DNA of 64,000 nucleotides from RHLJ01 sp965222205 (GTDB taxonomy: Bacteria; Bacteroidota; Rhodothermia; Balneolales; Balneolaceae), in assembly GCA_965222205.1 (NCBI GenBank), contig OZ244932.1:2976001-3040000 (forward strand). The letters run 5' to 3'. The notes beneath the pieces are model-generated. The model was not told the origin of the DNA, did not search any database, and saw only the letters and a program-made list of their open reading frames with translations. Below, piece after piece: positions 1-9,033 of this stretch (position 1 is the stretch's first letter; every line of letters starts with the position of its first letter). The position numbers and the translations under genes are program-made.

Positions 1-67
1 TGTACATGTACCCGAAAAAGTAGCGGAGGCTGTGAGGGATTTTTAATTAATTTGATTTAGAATTAGT

Positions 68-199
68 CCTCCCTTGAGGGAGGTGTCACGCCTTAAAGCG
101 TGACGGAGGGTGTTGTGAGGTTTAGAAAGTTCGAATCCTCACAACACCCCACAGAATAAATCAGGAAGTGCTGATTTATTCATCTCCCCTCGAGGGGAG
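68..199. repeat. Cluster of five adjacent palindromes
   Basis: Five short inverted repeats lie end to end: 68-83 (perfect, CCTCCCTTGAGGGAGG), 85-104 (7-bp stem around cttaaa), 108-120 with 137-149 (13-bp perfect stem GGGTGTTGTGAGG), 155-164 with 171-180 (10-bp perfect stem) and 184-199 (CTCCCCTCGAGGGGAG). A relative of the last recurs at 3911-3926. They resemble dispersed intergenic palindromes (REP-like). Their 3' edge supplies the last codons of the small gene at 180-428. Confidence 0.75.
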
Positions 200-428
200 A
201 CTTTTCAGCTGTTCCATCAGTTTTATATTCATAGACTCTACTTTCCGTGTCGAGAAATAACCAAGCATCCAAACTGAAATCAGTTTCAACAAATGGAACG
301 ATTGGATATATATGTTTAAGTGGTATACCATTTTCATCTGCCCAACTGAGAATAGATGTAGATGCTAATTCTATTAAATCGAACTGTAGTTTACGTTCAG
401 CTGGTATTTGGTGCTCCCTTTTTGTCAT
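180..428 (-). CDS. Small hypothetical protein (82 aa)
   Basis: I do not recognise this 82-residue protein. It has no signal peptide or membrane segment; it is acidic with a hydrophobic stretch (YPIVPFVETDFSLDAWLFLD) that reads like a globular beta-rich core. The last residues, KSPLEGR, are encoded by the palindrome at 184-199, so the natural C-terminus has probably been extended by a repeat insertion. It starts at an ATG (428) and has no close partner; the next gene on the same strand begins at 3757. It could be a real orphan gene or a degraded one. Confidence 0.45.
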   Translation of the reverse strand: MTKREHQIPAERKLQFDLIELASTSILSWADENGIPLKHIYPIVPFVETDFSLDAWLFLDTESRVYEYKTDGTAEKSPLEGR

Positions 429-505
429 ATGAGTCTAACATACTATTATCAAAACAAAAAACTAAGGCCATCAGAACTTCCCAACAGCCTCAGTCTATTT
501 AGTTC

Positions 506-3500
506 TTAATTCCCAGATTTAACCGGGCGCTTCCATCTGACCGGGTCGGCGGGGGTTTCAAGAATTGGGTTTGGATAACCTTCCAGTAACCGTAGCGCTT
601 CTTTTATGGCTGCTTCTAGTTGAGGATCGCCTCCATTCATACTTTCTTTTGGGGTGTCCATCACTTCGATATCAGGCGAAATTCCAATGCCTTCTACATC
701 CCACTCACCATCCATATTATAGAATCCACCGCGCGGAGCAACGATTCTACCTCCGTCAATTAATCGAGGAGTGTCCCAGGTTCCAACTAATCCACCCCAT
801 GTTTTTGTGCCAATAAGCGGACCAATTTCTTCTTTCTTAAACATAAATGGAAGTAAATCACCACCAGACCCAGCACGCTCATTAATGATCATTACTTTAG
901 GGCCCCATATTCCCGCTCCCGGAGAGGGAAATGGTCTGCGATCCCCTGCTTTGCTGTTAAAAAATCCATGCAAATCTCTGTTTAGCACATCAATAATGTA
1001 ATCAGCTGCTGATCCACCGCCGTTATTTCTTTGATCCAACACAACACCTCGTTTATCCTGCTGAGAGAAGTAATACCGATTGAAATAAGTATATCCACCG
1101 TTTCCGGTATTTGGAATCCAAACATAGGCAAGTTGCCCGTTAGACATTTCATCCACTTTCCGGCGATTTTCCTCTACCCAATGCCGGGTTCGTAGCCCAC
1201 CTTCGTTTGCAATCGGGACTACTGTGACCAGCCGGGCGCCGGAAGTATTAGGCGTATCATTTACCAGCAACTGAGTTTGCCGATTTACTGTCCCCTCAAA
1301 ATATTTGTAATAGTTTTGATCGGACTCGATCTCTACTCCGTTTACAGCGAGGATATAATCCCCTTCATTTACATCAATTCCCGGGCCGGAAAGTGGTGCT
1401 CTTAAATTCGGGTTCCAGCTTTCAGCCGTAAATATCTTTTTGATTCGATACGCTCCGTTTTCAAGTGAAATATCCGCGCCAAGAAGTCCGGCCGGTACGT
1501 TTTCTAAATCGGGGAAGTCACCACCACTTACATAGGAATGCCCTACCGCAACTTCACCACTCATTATATCAATCACATAATTTAAATCGGAGCGATGTTT
1601 GGCATGTTTTACCCAAGGCGCGTACCACTCGTACACATCATTCCAGGGAGCGCCGTGCATGTTATCTACATACAAGAAATCCCGCATAAAGCGCCATCCA
1701 TCCCGGAACATTTGCCCGAACTCTTCTTGTGGCTTAATTTTTAACTTAACTCCTGAAAGTGCCAGACTTCCATCACCAACCTTCTTTTCCCCGCCAGAAG
1801 TTTCCACGATTCCCCATGTTCCTCCTGATCGATACAGTAAGCTCTTTCTATCTTCTGAAACTACTGCTGCATTAACACTGGAAAGAAAGGTTGACACTTC
1901 CTGATCTTTGACTTCATACTTATGAAGTTTTGTTCCCTGATTAGGAATAGCCTCAAATATAAAAACCGTTCCTTCAGGTCCTCTTAATAATCCCTGATAA
2001 TTTCGGGTTGGGATATCCAGACTTAGCGTCCGCTCTGCAATTCCATCTACATCAATAACAACCGATGTCTCGGAATCTTTTTCATCTTCTTTTGAGTCTG
2101 AACTTTCCTCTTTTACTTTTTCGTCATCGCTTTTGGGGAGAATAGGTGAAGGTTCGTCATCCGAAAGCACAATCATATACAATCCACGAGTCACCGACAT
2201 ATCGTAAGAACTCATATCAAGCCAACCCGTATTTAACCCAAAATCGGTGCTCGCTAAAAAGTACAGATATTTTCCACTTTCGTCCCATACCGGAGTTATC
2301 GCATCCGACATACCATCGGTAAGCATGTGCGTTTCTCCTGTTTCAACATTATGAACATGAACCGCTTTAAACTGGCTATCCAGAAGCTTTACATAGGCAA
2401 TCCATTTACTATCCGGAGACCAATATGGATTGAATGTCCGATTTGGATGAGCATATCCATCCGTATCAAATGTCGTGGCTTTTCCTGATTCTACATTTAC
2501 ATACCAAAGATTGTAATCGGTATCTGTATAGGCTATAAACTTACCATCCGGAGACCATGCAGGCTGAAAGTAAAACGTTGGATTTGGTAGTTCTATTGAT
2601 CTCGGTTCTTCCGCCCCAAACTGATCGGAGATCATTAAAGAATATTCTCCGCTTTTATCCGAAAACCAAGCTACTTGAGATCCATCCGGAGACCAAACCG
2701 GAGCGCGATCAGCATTTCCAGATGATTTTGTAAGATTCCTCCATGTCCCATCTTCTTTTGGTACGGTGATGATTTCTCCCCTTACTTCAAAAATTGCACG
2801 TTTACCTGTTGGCGAAAGCGCAGGGTTTGTCATTTGAAAAGCAGAAGGTTCTTCCCAACGCTCCCGACCCCAACTCATATCGCCAGCAACCGTTACAGAG
2901 ATTTGATAAGTTTCTCCTGTCTCGGGGTTCAAGCGATGAAGATATCCGCCTTGTTCATAGACAATCATTCCTCCACCAGCGTCCAGACTCTTTACATCAA
3001 AATCTGAATGAAATGTCCATTGCTTTTCTTTTTCTGTCGCGGGATTGTATGACCAGATATTATTGGCATAATCTCTTTCAGACAGATAAAAAACAGAGCC
3101 ATCATGCCAAACAGGATCGGTATGTCGTTCGTTATCTGTTCTTGGGGTTTGAACCAAGTCAAAGCTATTTAAATCTACAATCCAAATGGGCTGTGCCTGA
3201 CCTCCACGATAATTTCTCCATTCAGAATCCCAAAAAGTGATCGGGTTGTAGGCAACGTATTTTCCATCCGGGGAAATCTCGCCGGAAGCCGCTCTTGGGA
3301 TTGGAAGCATGGTTGACATCCCGCCTTCTGTACTAACCATCCAAAATTGATTTAATGCTGTTGGATATCCGGATCGTCCTGATCGAAATAAAACCTCACC
3401 TTCGGGAGTCCAACCGGTAACAATATCCGCGCCGGGGTGCCAGGTTAATCGTTTCGGTTCGCCTCCCTCAACGGGAATTAAGAACACATCTGAGTTTCCG

Positions 3501-3757
3501 GCATATTGCCCGGTAAAAGCAATCATAGAACCGTCTGGCGAAAAATGCGGATTAGATTCCCCGCCAATATTGCTTGTCAACCGAACGGCTGCTCCGCCAG
3601 CTTTATCTACTTTCCATAAATCATTGGCATGAACGAATACGATGCTTGTTTCGGAAATAGTTGGCTGTCTTAATAACTGAGCGCCTTGTGCTATTACTTG
3701 CTGAAATGAGACTGTAAGTACAGCCAAAGTCAGAATAAACCTACTTATTCTTTTCAT
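506..3757 (-). CDS. Tricorn-type S41 peptidase, secreted
   Basis: Likely a peptidase of the tricorn/S41 family that trims peptides outside the cytoplasm. The 1083-aa product starts with a signal peptide (cleavage after about residue 23, VIAQG). Residues about 30-590 carry repeated WD40-like propeller blades with the typical pattern 'SPDGKxIAYT'. An acidic Lys/Glu/Asp linker lies near 545-570, followed by the C1 region with 'NMHGAPWNDVY', a PDZ domain near 780-860 and the S41 core. Ser964 in 'AGSGGDLLPF' is the expected nucleophile and Glu1022 in 'WDVEGIG' the expected charge-relay residue, nearly the numbering of archaeal tricorn. It appears to be transcribed alone. Confidence 0.93.
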   Translation of the reverse strand: MKRISRFILTLAVLTVSFQQVIAQGAQLLRQPTISETSIVFVHANDLWKVDKAGGAAVRLTSNIGGESNPHFSPDGSMIAFTGQYAGNSDVFLIPVEGGEPKRLTWHPGADIVTGWTPEGEVLFRSGRSGYPTALNQFWMVSTEGGMSTMLPIPRAASGEISPDGKYVAYNPITFWDSEWRNYRGGQAQPIWIVDLNSFDLVQTPRTDNERHTDPVWHDGSVFYLSERDYANNIWSYNPATEKEKQWTFHSDFDVKSLDAGGGMIVYEQGGYLHRLNPETGETYQISVTVAGDMSWGRERWEEPSAFQMTNPALSPTGKRAIFEVRGEIITVPKEDGTWRNLTKSSGNADRAPVWSPDGSQVAWFSDKSGEYSLMISDQFGAEEPRSIELPNPTFYFQPAWSPDGKFIAYTDTDYNLWYVNVESGKATTFDTDGYAHPNRTFNPYWSPDSKWIAYVKLLDSQFKAVHVHNVETGETHMLTDGMSDAITPVWDESGKYLYFLASTDFGLNTGWLDMSSYDMSVTRGLYMIVLSDDEPSPILPKSDDEKVKEESSDSKEDEKDSETSVVIDVDGIAERTLSLDIPTRNYQGLLRGPEGTVFIFEAIPNQGTKLHKYEVKDQEVSTFLSSVNAAVVSEDRKSLLYRSGGTWGIVETSGGEKKVGDGSLALSGVKLKIKPQEEFGQMFRDGWRFMRDFLYVDNMHGAPWNDVYEWYAPWVKHAKHRSDLNYVIDIMSGEVAVGHSYVSGGDFPDLENVPAGLLGADISLENGAYRIKKIFTAESWNPNLRAPLSGPGIDVNEGDYILAVNGVEIESDQNYYKYFEGTVNRQTQLLVNDTPNTSGARLVTVVPIANEGGLRTRHWVEENRRKVDEMSNGQLAYVWIPNTGNGGYTYFNRYYFSQQDKRGVVLDQRNNGGGSAADYIIDVLNRDLHGFFNSKAGDRRPFPSPGAGIWGPKVMIINERAGSGGDLLPFMFKKEEIGPLIGTKTWGGLVGTWDTPRLIDGGRIVAPRGGFYNMDGEWDVEGIGISPDIEVMDTPKESMNGGDPQLEAAIKEALRLLEGYPNPILETPADPVRWKRPVKSGN

Positions 3758-3910
3758 AAAATCCCCTGCGTTAATTTGAAGTATGATTGAATATAATCAA
3801 TCAACGGCGGGGGACAATTCCGTTTGGGAGTTTTTTATAAAGTGGGAGGTAGGCGCCTTTTGATTTAAGGATCATCTGCAATACCAAACACCCCTCCCGC
3901 CTTCGGCGTA

Positions 3911-3926
3911 CTCCCCTTGAGGGGAG
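3911..3926. repeat. Short palindrome, CTCCCC..GGGGAG type
   Basis: CTCCCCTTGAGGGGAG is a palindrome matching the element at 184-199 except in its central bases, and both are followed by 'acttttc'. It belongs to a dispersed palindromic repeat family in this genome. Confidence 0.6.
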
Positions 3927-3960
3927 ACTTTTCTTTTTAATTCCGGGATGAATCGACACA

Positions 3961-4238
3961 AAACTCCGAAGGAGTTTAATATGAAATAGCCCCGGGATTT
4001 ATCCCGGGTGGTTAAATACCCAGACCAAACCCAAGGCAGGAAATGTTATAAAGCTTCTTTTTAGTCGACGGGTTGAGGAAGGTTTTATCGCAAGTAAGGA
4101 TCTCATTTAGAAAATTATTGACCAACTCTGCGATTCTATTTCTGGCTTTTAAAACTTACTCGCCTTGAGTTTTTCTTTCTCTATTTGTTTTCCCCGGGAT
4201 GAATCCCGGGGCTAATGGGGTTCAACTCCGTTGGAGTT
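3961..4238. repeat. Inverted pair of two-hairpin repeats in gene-free stretch 3758-4307
   Basis: The 550-bp gap between the protease gene and the gene at 4308 holds two copies of a bipartite palindrome in opposite orientation. Copy 1 has AAACTCCGAAGGAGTTT (3961-3977) then CCCGGGATTTATCCCGGG (3991-4008). Copy 2 has CCCCGGGATGAATCCCGGGG (4192-4211) then AACTCCGTTGGAGTT (4224-4238). About 180 bp without an obvious gene lies between them. This is the arrangement of paired REP elements; no transposase is inside. Confidence 0.65.
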
Positions 4239-4248
4239 TTTCATTGAC

Positions 4249-4306
4249 TTTATCTTATTAGTTCTTTATAGTTCTAACAAGCACTATAAAGAACTAATAA
4301 GATAAA
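4249..4306. promoter_or_regulatory. Perfect 24-bp inverted repeat abutting a start codon
   Basis: Bases 4249-4272 (TTTATCTTATTAG...) are exactly reverse-complementary to 4283-4306, with a 10-base spacer (TCTAACAAGC). The right arm ends one base before the ATG at 4308. No Shine-Dalgarno sequence is visible between arm and start. As DNA it could be an operator for the ribbon-helix-helix-like proteins encoded just downstream; as RNA it would fold into a long AU-rich hairpin covering the initiation region. It lacks the GC stem and T-run of a terminator. Confidence 0.75.
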
Positions 4307-4307
4307 C

Positions 4308-4859
4308 ATGAATACTATAAAAATTGATGACACTGTTTTAGAATATTTGAAAAGTAAGGCTGATCCTTTTAACGATACTCCAAATTCTGTTTTAAGAAGA
4401 GAGTTAGGAATTGACAAATTTCACAACAATCGAAAAGAGATAAGAAAAAAAGATAATGGAACTATGCAATCTGATGAATTTGTAAGAAAAGTAATTCTTG
4501 AGCATTACGGATATAAAAATAGACCGCAAAAGGTGGGTAGATTTAGGTACTTATTTAATCTGAATGGAAAACATGTTTATTTTCAGAACTTTAATGAACC
4601 CACAAATAATCTTTGGTATCGAATTCGATCAAATGCATTAGATAAACTAAGAGAAAATGTAGACTCTGACATTATTCTAACCTATCCTATTGAAAAGCTT
4701 TTCTATATAATAAGTGTGAAGAAATTGAAAGAAAAACTAACTAAAAATAATTTGTCGAAAGAGGATATTGAAGTAAATATTGATCCAAACCAAGATTATT
4801 GGAGAGAGTTAAACTGGAAACTCGAAAGATTCACAATCTCTAAACCCCAATTATCATGA
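4308..4859 (+). CDS. Unknown protein with SeqA/RHH-like N-terminus (183 aa)
   Basis: Not a recognised family as a whole. Residues 3-34 (IKIDDTVLEYLKSKADPF then DTPNSVLRRELGI) resemble the ribbon-helix-helix DNA-binding segment at the N-terminus of SeqA-like proteins. Residues about 55-175 form a separate domain with 'GRFRYLFNLNG', 'VYFQNFNEPTNNLWYRI' and a Lys-rich end, of unknown function; a nucleic-acid enzyme or effector domain is possible but not shown. The gene is visibly AT-richer than its neighbours, its stop overlaps the start of the 47-aa gene (ATGA), and it sits directly behind a perfect palindrome. It may be a transferred, self-regulated module. Confidence 0.7.
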   Translation: MNTIKIDDTVLEYLKSKADPFNDTPNSVLRRELGIDKFHNNRKEIRKKDNGTMQSDEFVRKVILEHYGYKNRPQKVGRFRYLFNLNGKHVYFQNFNEPTNNLWYRIRSNALDKLRENVDSDIILTYPIEKLFYIISVKKLKEKLTKNNLSKEDIEVNIDPNQDYWRELNWKLERFTISKPQLS

Positions 4860-4999
4860 AACAGCAATTTGATATTGAATTGGCTCCTGAAACTATTCAA
4901 AGAATCGAAAAAGAGTCTCTTAGAAGAAAAATTTCTCCAAGTATTTTAATTGCCATTGCAATTGAATATTTGCTGAATACCCAAGAAATGCAAAGCTAG
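4856..4999 (+). CDS. 47-aa ribbon-helix-helix-like protein
   Basis: A very short reading frame starting at the ATG that overlaps the upstream stop by four bases (ATGA). The product is MKQQFDIELAPETIQRIE... and ends ...EYLLNTQEMQS. The pattern of an N-terminal beta strand, helix (PETIQRIEKESLRRK), 'ISPS' turn and second helix (ILIAIAIEYLL) is that of CopG/Arc-type ribbon-helix-helix repressors. Translational coupling points to co-function with the 183-aa protein; it could be an autorepressor acting on the palindrome at 4249-4306 or an antitoxin. Function is inferred from fold pattern only. Confidence 0.65.
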   Translation: MKQQFDIELAPETIQRIEKESLRRKISPSILIAIAIEYLLNTQEMQS

Positions 5000-5009
5000 T
5001 TAAAGCCAA

Positions 5010-5576
5010 CTAAAACAAGCTCGTCTGCTCTTTGTCTTTTTTCTGGGCTTCTTCGATGCGGGGTTCTTCGGGGGCTGGGGCATCACTGAGCATTTCAGGT
5101 AAGAATCTTTTTTCGTAAATGCGCCGGGAAATTCCGTGCAGTGCTTTTTCTCCTCTTGGAGTGATTCGTACGAATCCACTTTCATCTTCGGAAAGAAAAC
5201 CGAACGTTCGCAAATCGTTTACAATCAGATAAGCTAGTTTATCAACAACTCCGGCATTCTTTTCTACAAATTCCCGATGTGGTGCTTCTTCTTCACTTAA
5301 ATACACCTGACCAAGTACGTTCAGTTCAATATTGGTGAGTGGGAATCCCTCGCTTCCTTTTGTAAGCAGCTCATCCCAAACTTCCTGCGAATAGAACAGT
5401 CCAAACCACCATTTTCCCTCTTTCATTAATTCCTGAGAAATGGAACAGGATATATATTCACCCGGACCTGCTTTTCGCGGTTCACCACGACTTCGGTACA
5501 TACTCACCATAGTGGCCAGGTCCAACGTGTGGATATTCGGCGGATACTTAAAATGGAAGTTGCTTCGCTTTTGCAT
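5010..5576 (-). CDS. Conserved-looking unknown protein with clamp-binding-like C-terminus
   Basis: A 188-aa cytoplasmic protein I cannot assign to a family. Residues about 105-160 (KLAYLIVNDLRTFGFLSE, then FVRITPRGEKALHGI) read like a winged-helix domain. The tail is a Pro/Glu/Lys-rich linker (165-182) ending in QTSLF (184-188), close to the beta-sliding-clamp-binding pentapeptide QL(S/D)LF, which is often placed at an extreme C-terminus. It follows topA on the same strand at a distance of 178 bp. A link to replication or repair is an inference from the motif. Confidence 0.75.
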   Translation of the reverse strand: MQKRSNFHFKYPPNIHTLDLATMVSMYRSRGEPRKAGPGEYISCSISQELMKEGKWWFGLFYSQEVWDELLTKGSEGFPLTNIELNVLGQVYLSEEEAPHREFVEKNAGVVDKLAYLIVNDLRTFGFLSEDESGFVRITPRGEKALHGISRRIYEKRFLPEMLSDAPAPEEPRIEEAQKKDKEQTSLF

Positions 5577-5754
5577 GGTGGTTAACGTGGTGTTTCAACA
5601 AGATTGCTTTGAAATAGGCTTACACCGTATTTCTCACAAGGACTTTTTGCAATACCAATTAGTAACTATCGTCTTTGGTCTATCGTCACTCGTCTCAATT
5701 AAAATACTTCCCAAAGGGCGGGCTGTCAACCCCAAAGGGATGGCTTCGCCACAA

Positions 5755-8295
5755 CTATCCTTTTTCGGCAATCAGATTTATTGCATCACCCAAATTGAAC
5801 TTCGCCGGATCAGTATCTTTAGGCAGACCAATATTCTTTTTTCCATGCTTAATATATGGACCATATCGACCATCCATAACTTTGATCGGAAGATCTGTAT
5901 CAGGATGCTTTCCTAAATCGCTAAGCTCTGAACTTTTTCTGGACTTGGCTTTCTGCTTGAGTAAAGTCACCGCTTCATCCAGTTGGATCTCCAGCACATT
6001 TCCATCTTTGGGGATGGACTTGAATTTTCCATCATGCACCACATATGGACCATAACGACCAACTCCAGCTTTCACCACTTTTCCATCTTCGGGATGTTCG
6101 CCAAGCGTTCTGGGGAGTGTGAGAAGCTTAATAGCTAATTCGAGATCAACATCTTCGGGAGTCATTCCTTTTAATAAAGAAGCGCGCTTTGGTTTCTTAT
6201 TTTCTTCGGTTGCTTCTCCCAGCTGTACATAAGGTCCGTATCGACCCGTAAGTAAAAAGATTGGTAAACCTTCTTCAGGATGAACGCCAATCGGCTTGTC
6301 TTCTTCTTCCGATAGTTTAATGAGCTCTTCCAATTTTTCTGCGGTCACATCACTGGGATCCATATCCTGAGGTAATGAGGTAGAAACTTCTTCCTCACCT
6401 TTTTTCATTTTAGCATAAGGTCCAAATCTGCCAACCGCGACCTGAATGCCTTCCAATCCATCCAGAGGAAGGTCCAGCAGTTTCGCTTTCTGGGGATCGA
6501 TTTTGTCTTCCTGCCGATCTACCTTCGCACGAAGTCCGTTTTCTCCTTTATAGTAATCATCCAGATACTTAACCGGATCTTCGGTTCCATTAGCAACGCC
6601 GTCGAGCTTGTCTTCAAGTGCTGAGGTAAAATCACTGTCCACAAGGTCCGGAAAATGTTCTTCAAGCAAGGATGTCACAGCAAATGCGGTAAAGGTAGGA
6701 ACCAATGCTTTTCCTTCCGTTCTGCAGTAATTGCGGGATTGAATCGTAGAGATAACAGCCGCGTATGTACTTGGTCGACCCACTCCGCTTTTCTCTAATT
6801 CTTTAACCAGTGTCGCTTCTGTGTATCGCGCAGGAGGTTTAGTCTCATGGGAATTGAAATTCAAATCCTGAAGGTCCGTGTTGTCACCTTCTTTCATCTT
6901 CGGTAGGAAGTTTTCCTGATTCTCAAGTGCTGCTTCCGGGTCATCACTCCCTTCTACATAGGCACGGAAGAATCCCGGAAATAAAATCTTTTTACCACTG
7001 GCTCTGAAATCGGCCGAAGTACCATTGTTCTTTGCGGTGATGGTAACTCCTGTAAATTCCAGTTCCGCCTCCGCCATTTGGGTGGCAATGGTTCGCTTCC
7101 AGATCAAATCATACAATTTGTATTCACGATCTTTCAATCCGGATTTTTCAGGTTGAATAAACTTCGATCCAGAAGGACGAATAGCTTCATGTGCTTCCTG
7201 TGCTGACTTCCCTTTCTTCGTGTAATTCCGAACACGCTCGAATAAATAATCTTCTCCATACATCTCCACAATGCCATCGCGAGCTGCATCTATCGCCTGA
7301 CTTGAAAGTCTGGTAGAATCTGTTCTCATATAAGTAATGAAACCCTTTTCATACAGCTTCTGAGCTACACTCATCGTATCACGGGCAGACATTCCCAGCT
7401 TTCGGTTAGCTTCCTGCTGAAGGGTAGAAGTAATGAATGGAGGAGAAGGATTTCTCTTTTGGGTATTGACTTCAACCTTAGTTACCGACCAGTCTGCGGC
7501 TTTTAAATCATCCACCAGAGCGCTTGCTTTCTCTTCATCGAGTAGCACTACAGAATCTGGTTTTTTAAGCTTACCGGTATTTTCATCAAAATCTTTTCCG
7601 CTGGCGATACGCTTTTCATTAAGGTGAGTCAGATCCGCTTTAAACTCATCGTTCTCACCCGATTTTTGAAGAGCAGCCTGTAAATCATAATAAGTTCCAC
7701 TCCTGAATTTCATTCGCTCGCGTTCACGCTCTACCAAAAACTCAACTGCAACCGATTGTACACGCCCTGCCGAAAGGCCCGGAGAAATCTTCTTCCATAA
7801 TAATGGAGAAACGGTGTATCCTGCCAGCCGATCTAATATTCGACGTGTTTCCTGGGCATGAACTAAATTCATGTCAATATCACGTGTATTTTCAAGAGCT
7901 TTCTGAACAGCTTCTTTAGTGATCTCCCGAAATACCATCCGCTTAACGGGAACTTTGGGTTTCAGAACTTCGAGCAAGTGCCAGGAAATGGCTTCCCCTT
8001 CGCGATCTTCATCCGTAGCAAGAATCAATTCATCAACATCTTTAAGCTTGTCTTTAAGCCTCTTTACAATCTTCTTTTTATCAGGTGGAGTCACATAGAT
8101 AGCATAGTAACGGTCATCCGGGTTGATCCCTAAAGTTGCCCAGCTTTCCTTTTTATACTTGGCAGGAATCATCTTTGCCGAAGCCGGAAGATCACGGATA
8201 TGCCCCATCGATGAATCAACATCATACCCTTTCGGCAGATATTTACTGATCGTTTTAGTTTTAGTAGGGGACTCTACAATTACAAGACTTTTCAT
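5755..8295 (-). CDS. topA: DNA topoisomerase I
   Basis: Type IA topoisomerase that relaxes negative supercoils. The product is 846 aa from the ATG at 8295; an in-frame TTG two codons upstream is less likely. The N-terminal Toprim domain holds 'VIVESPTKTKTI' and the acidic triad 'TDEDREGEA' (about 94-102). The active-site tyrosine is in 'GFITYMRTDST' (about Tyr322). Instead of zinc fingers the C-terminus carries four GRYGPY-type repeats (GRFGPYAK, GRYGPYVQ, GRYGPYVV, GRYGPYIK), as in many Bacteroidota and Actinobacteria. It lies 12 bp behind the peroxiredoxin gene, probably cotranscribed. Confidence 0.97.
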   Translation of the reverse strand: MKSLVIVESPTKTKTISKYLPKGYDVDSSMGHIRDLPASAKMIPAKYKKESWATLGINPDDRYYAIYVTPPDKKKIVKRLKDKLKDVDELILATDEDREGEAISWHLLEVLKPKVPVKRMVFREITKEAVQKALENTRDIDMNLVHAQETRRILDRLAGYTVSPLLWKKISPGLSAGRVQSVAVEFLVERERERMKFRSGTYYDLQAALQKSGENDEFKADLTHLNEKRIASGKDFDENTGKLKKPDSVVLLDEEKASALVDDLKAADWSVTKVEVNTQKRNPSPPFITSTLQQEANRKLGMSARDTMSVAQKLYEKGFITYMRTDSTRLSSQAIDAARDGIVEMYGEDYLFERVRNYTKKGKSAQEAHEAIRPSGSKFIQPEKSGLKDREYKLYDLIWKRTIATQMAEAELEFTGVTITAKNNGTSADFRASGKKILFPGFFRAYVEGSDDPEAALENQENFLPKMKEGDNTDLQDLNFNSHETKPPARYTEATLVKELEKSGVGRPSTYAAVISTIQSRNYCRTEGKALVPTFTAFAVTSLLEEHFPDLVDSDFTSALEDKLDGVANGTEDPVKYLDDYYKGENGLRAKVDRQEDKIDPQKAKLLDLPLDGLEGIQVAVGRFGPYAKMKKGEEEVSTSLPQDMDPSDVTAEKLEELIKLSEEEDKPIGVHPEEGLPIFLLTGRYGPYVQLGEATEENKKPKRASLLKGMTPEDVDLELAIKLLTLPRTLGEHPEDGKVVKAGVGRYGPYVVHDGKFKSIPKDGNVLEIQLDEAVTLLKQKAKSRKSSELSDLGKHPDTDLPIKVMDGRYGPYIKHGKKNIGLPKDTDPAKFNLGDAINLIAEKG

Positions 8296-8307
8296 GTACA
8301 AACAGTA

Positions 8308-8784
8308 TTAATTCAATTCATTCACCAGAGCTTTCAACTCTTCGGCGTGTGCTTTGGTATCAATTTTTTCGATAACGCCCAAAATAGTACCATCTGTATC
8401 AATAACAAAGGCTGAACGTGAAGGACCTGTAAAAGTCTTTCCATACATCTTCTTTTCAACGATTGAATCAGTCGCTTCCGAGAATTTATAGTCCGGGTCA
8501 GAGGCCAACATATAATTAATGCCTTGCTTTTTAGCGTAGTTCTGGTGTGAGCGGCATCCATCTTTACTTATTGCCAGTAAGTTAAATCCTTTCTCTTCAA
8601 ACCAATCAGAATGCTCAGCAAGATCTACAGTTTGACGATCGCAGCTTGAGGTATTGTTCTTCATATATACTGAAACGATCGTTGGCTTATCCAATAATTC
8701 TGAAAATGTTACTTCTTGTTCTTCTCCATCCTTCACTACTTTAAAAGTGAAATCGGTATCCATTTTAGTCCCTGTCTTGATCAT
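8308..8784 (-). CDS. Bcp/AhpC-type peroxiredoxin
   Basis: A 158-aa thioredoxin-fold peroxiredoxin that would reduce peroxides using thiol donors in the cytoplasm. The peroxidatic site appears as 'NNTSSCDRQT' with Thr45 and Cys48, in place of the usual TPGCT; Cys77 in 'KDGCRSH' is a candidate second cysteine. 'GPSRSAFVIDTDGTI' supplies the conserved arginine and the beta-strand hallmark of the family. It is the first gene of a likely two-gene unit with topA. The non-canonical TSSC motif makes the exact subfamily uncertain. Confidence 0.85.
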   Translation of the reverse strand: MIKTGTKMDTDFTFKVVKDGEEQEVTFSELLDKPTIVSVYMKNNTSSCDRQTVDLAEHSDWFEEKGFNLLAISKDGCRSHQNYAKKQGINYMLASDPDYKFSEATDSIVEKKMYGKTFTGPSRSAFVIDTDGTILGVIEKIDTKAHAEELKALVNELN

Positions 8785-9033
8785 AGTCTTTTTTATTTTT
8801 GGATAGTCATTAAGAGCATATCGAAGAATCGTACACAGAACTTTAGCTTATTTGCTGTTGTGCATTTCCTTCGGCAGTAGCCCGCTTTACAGAGTATACG
8901 TACGTCGGACAAGCCTCATGATGACCAATATTATTTAACGTTAACTTTTAAGTCACTCAGAGCAAAGCGATGAGTCTTCACTGTAGTTTCCAGGTTGACC
9001 AATACTTCGCAGATCCTTCTGCTACACTCCGGA

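Noticed and set aside
4249..4306. The 24-bp palindrome as an intrinsic terminator
   Set aside because: The stem is AT-rich, there is no following T-run, and it abuts a start codon instead of following a gene.
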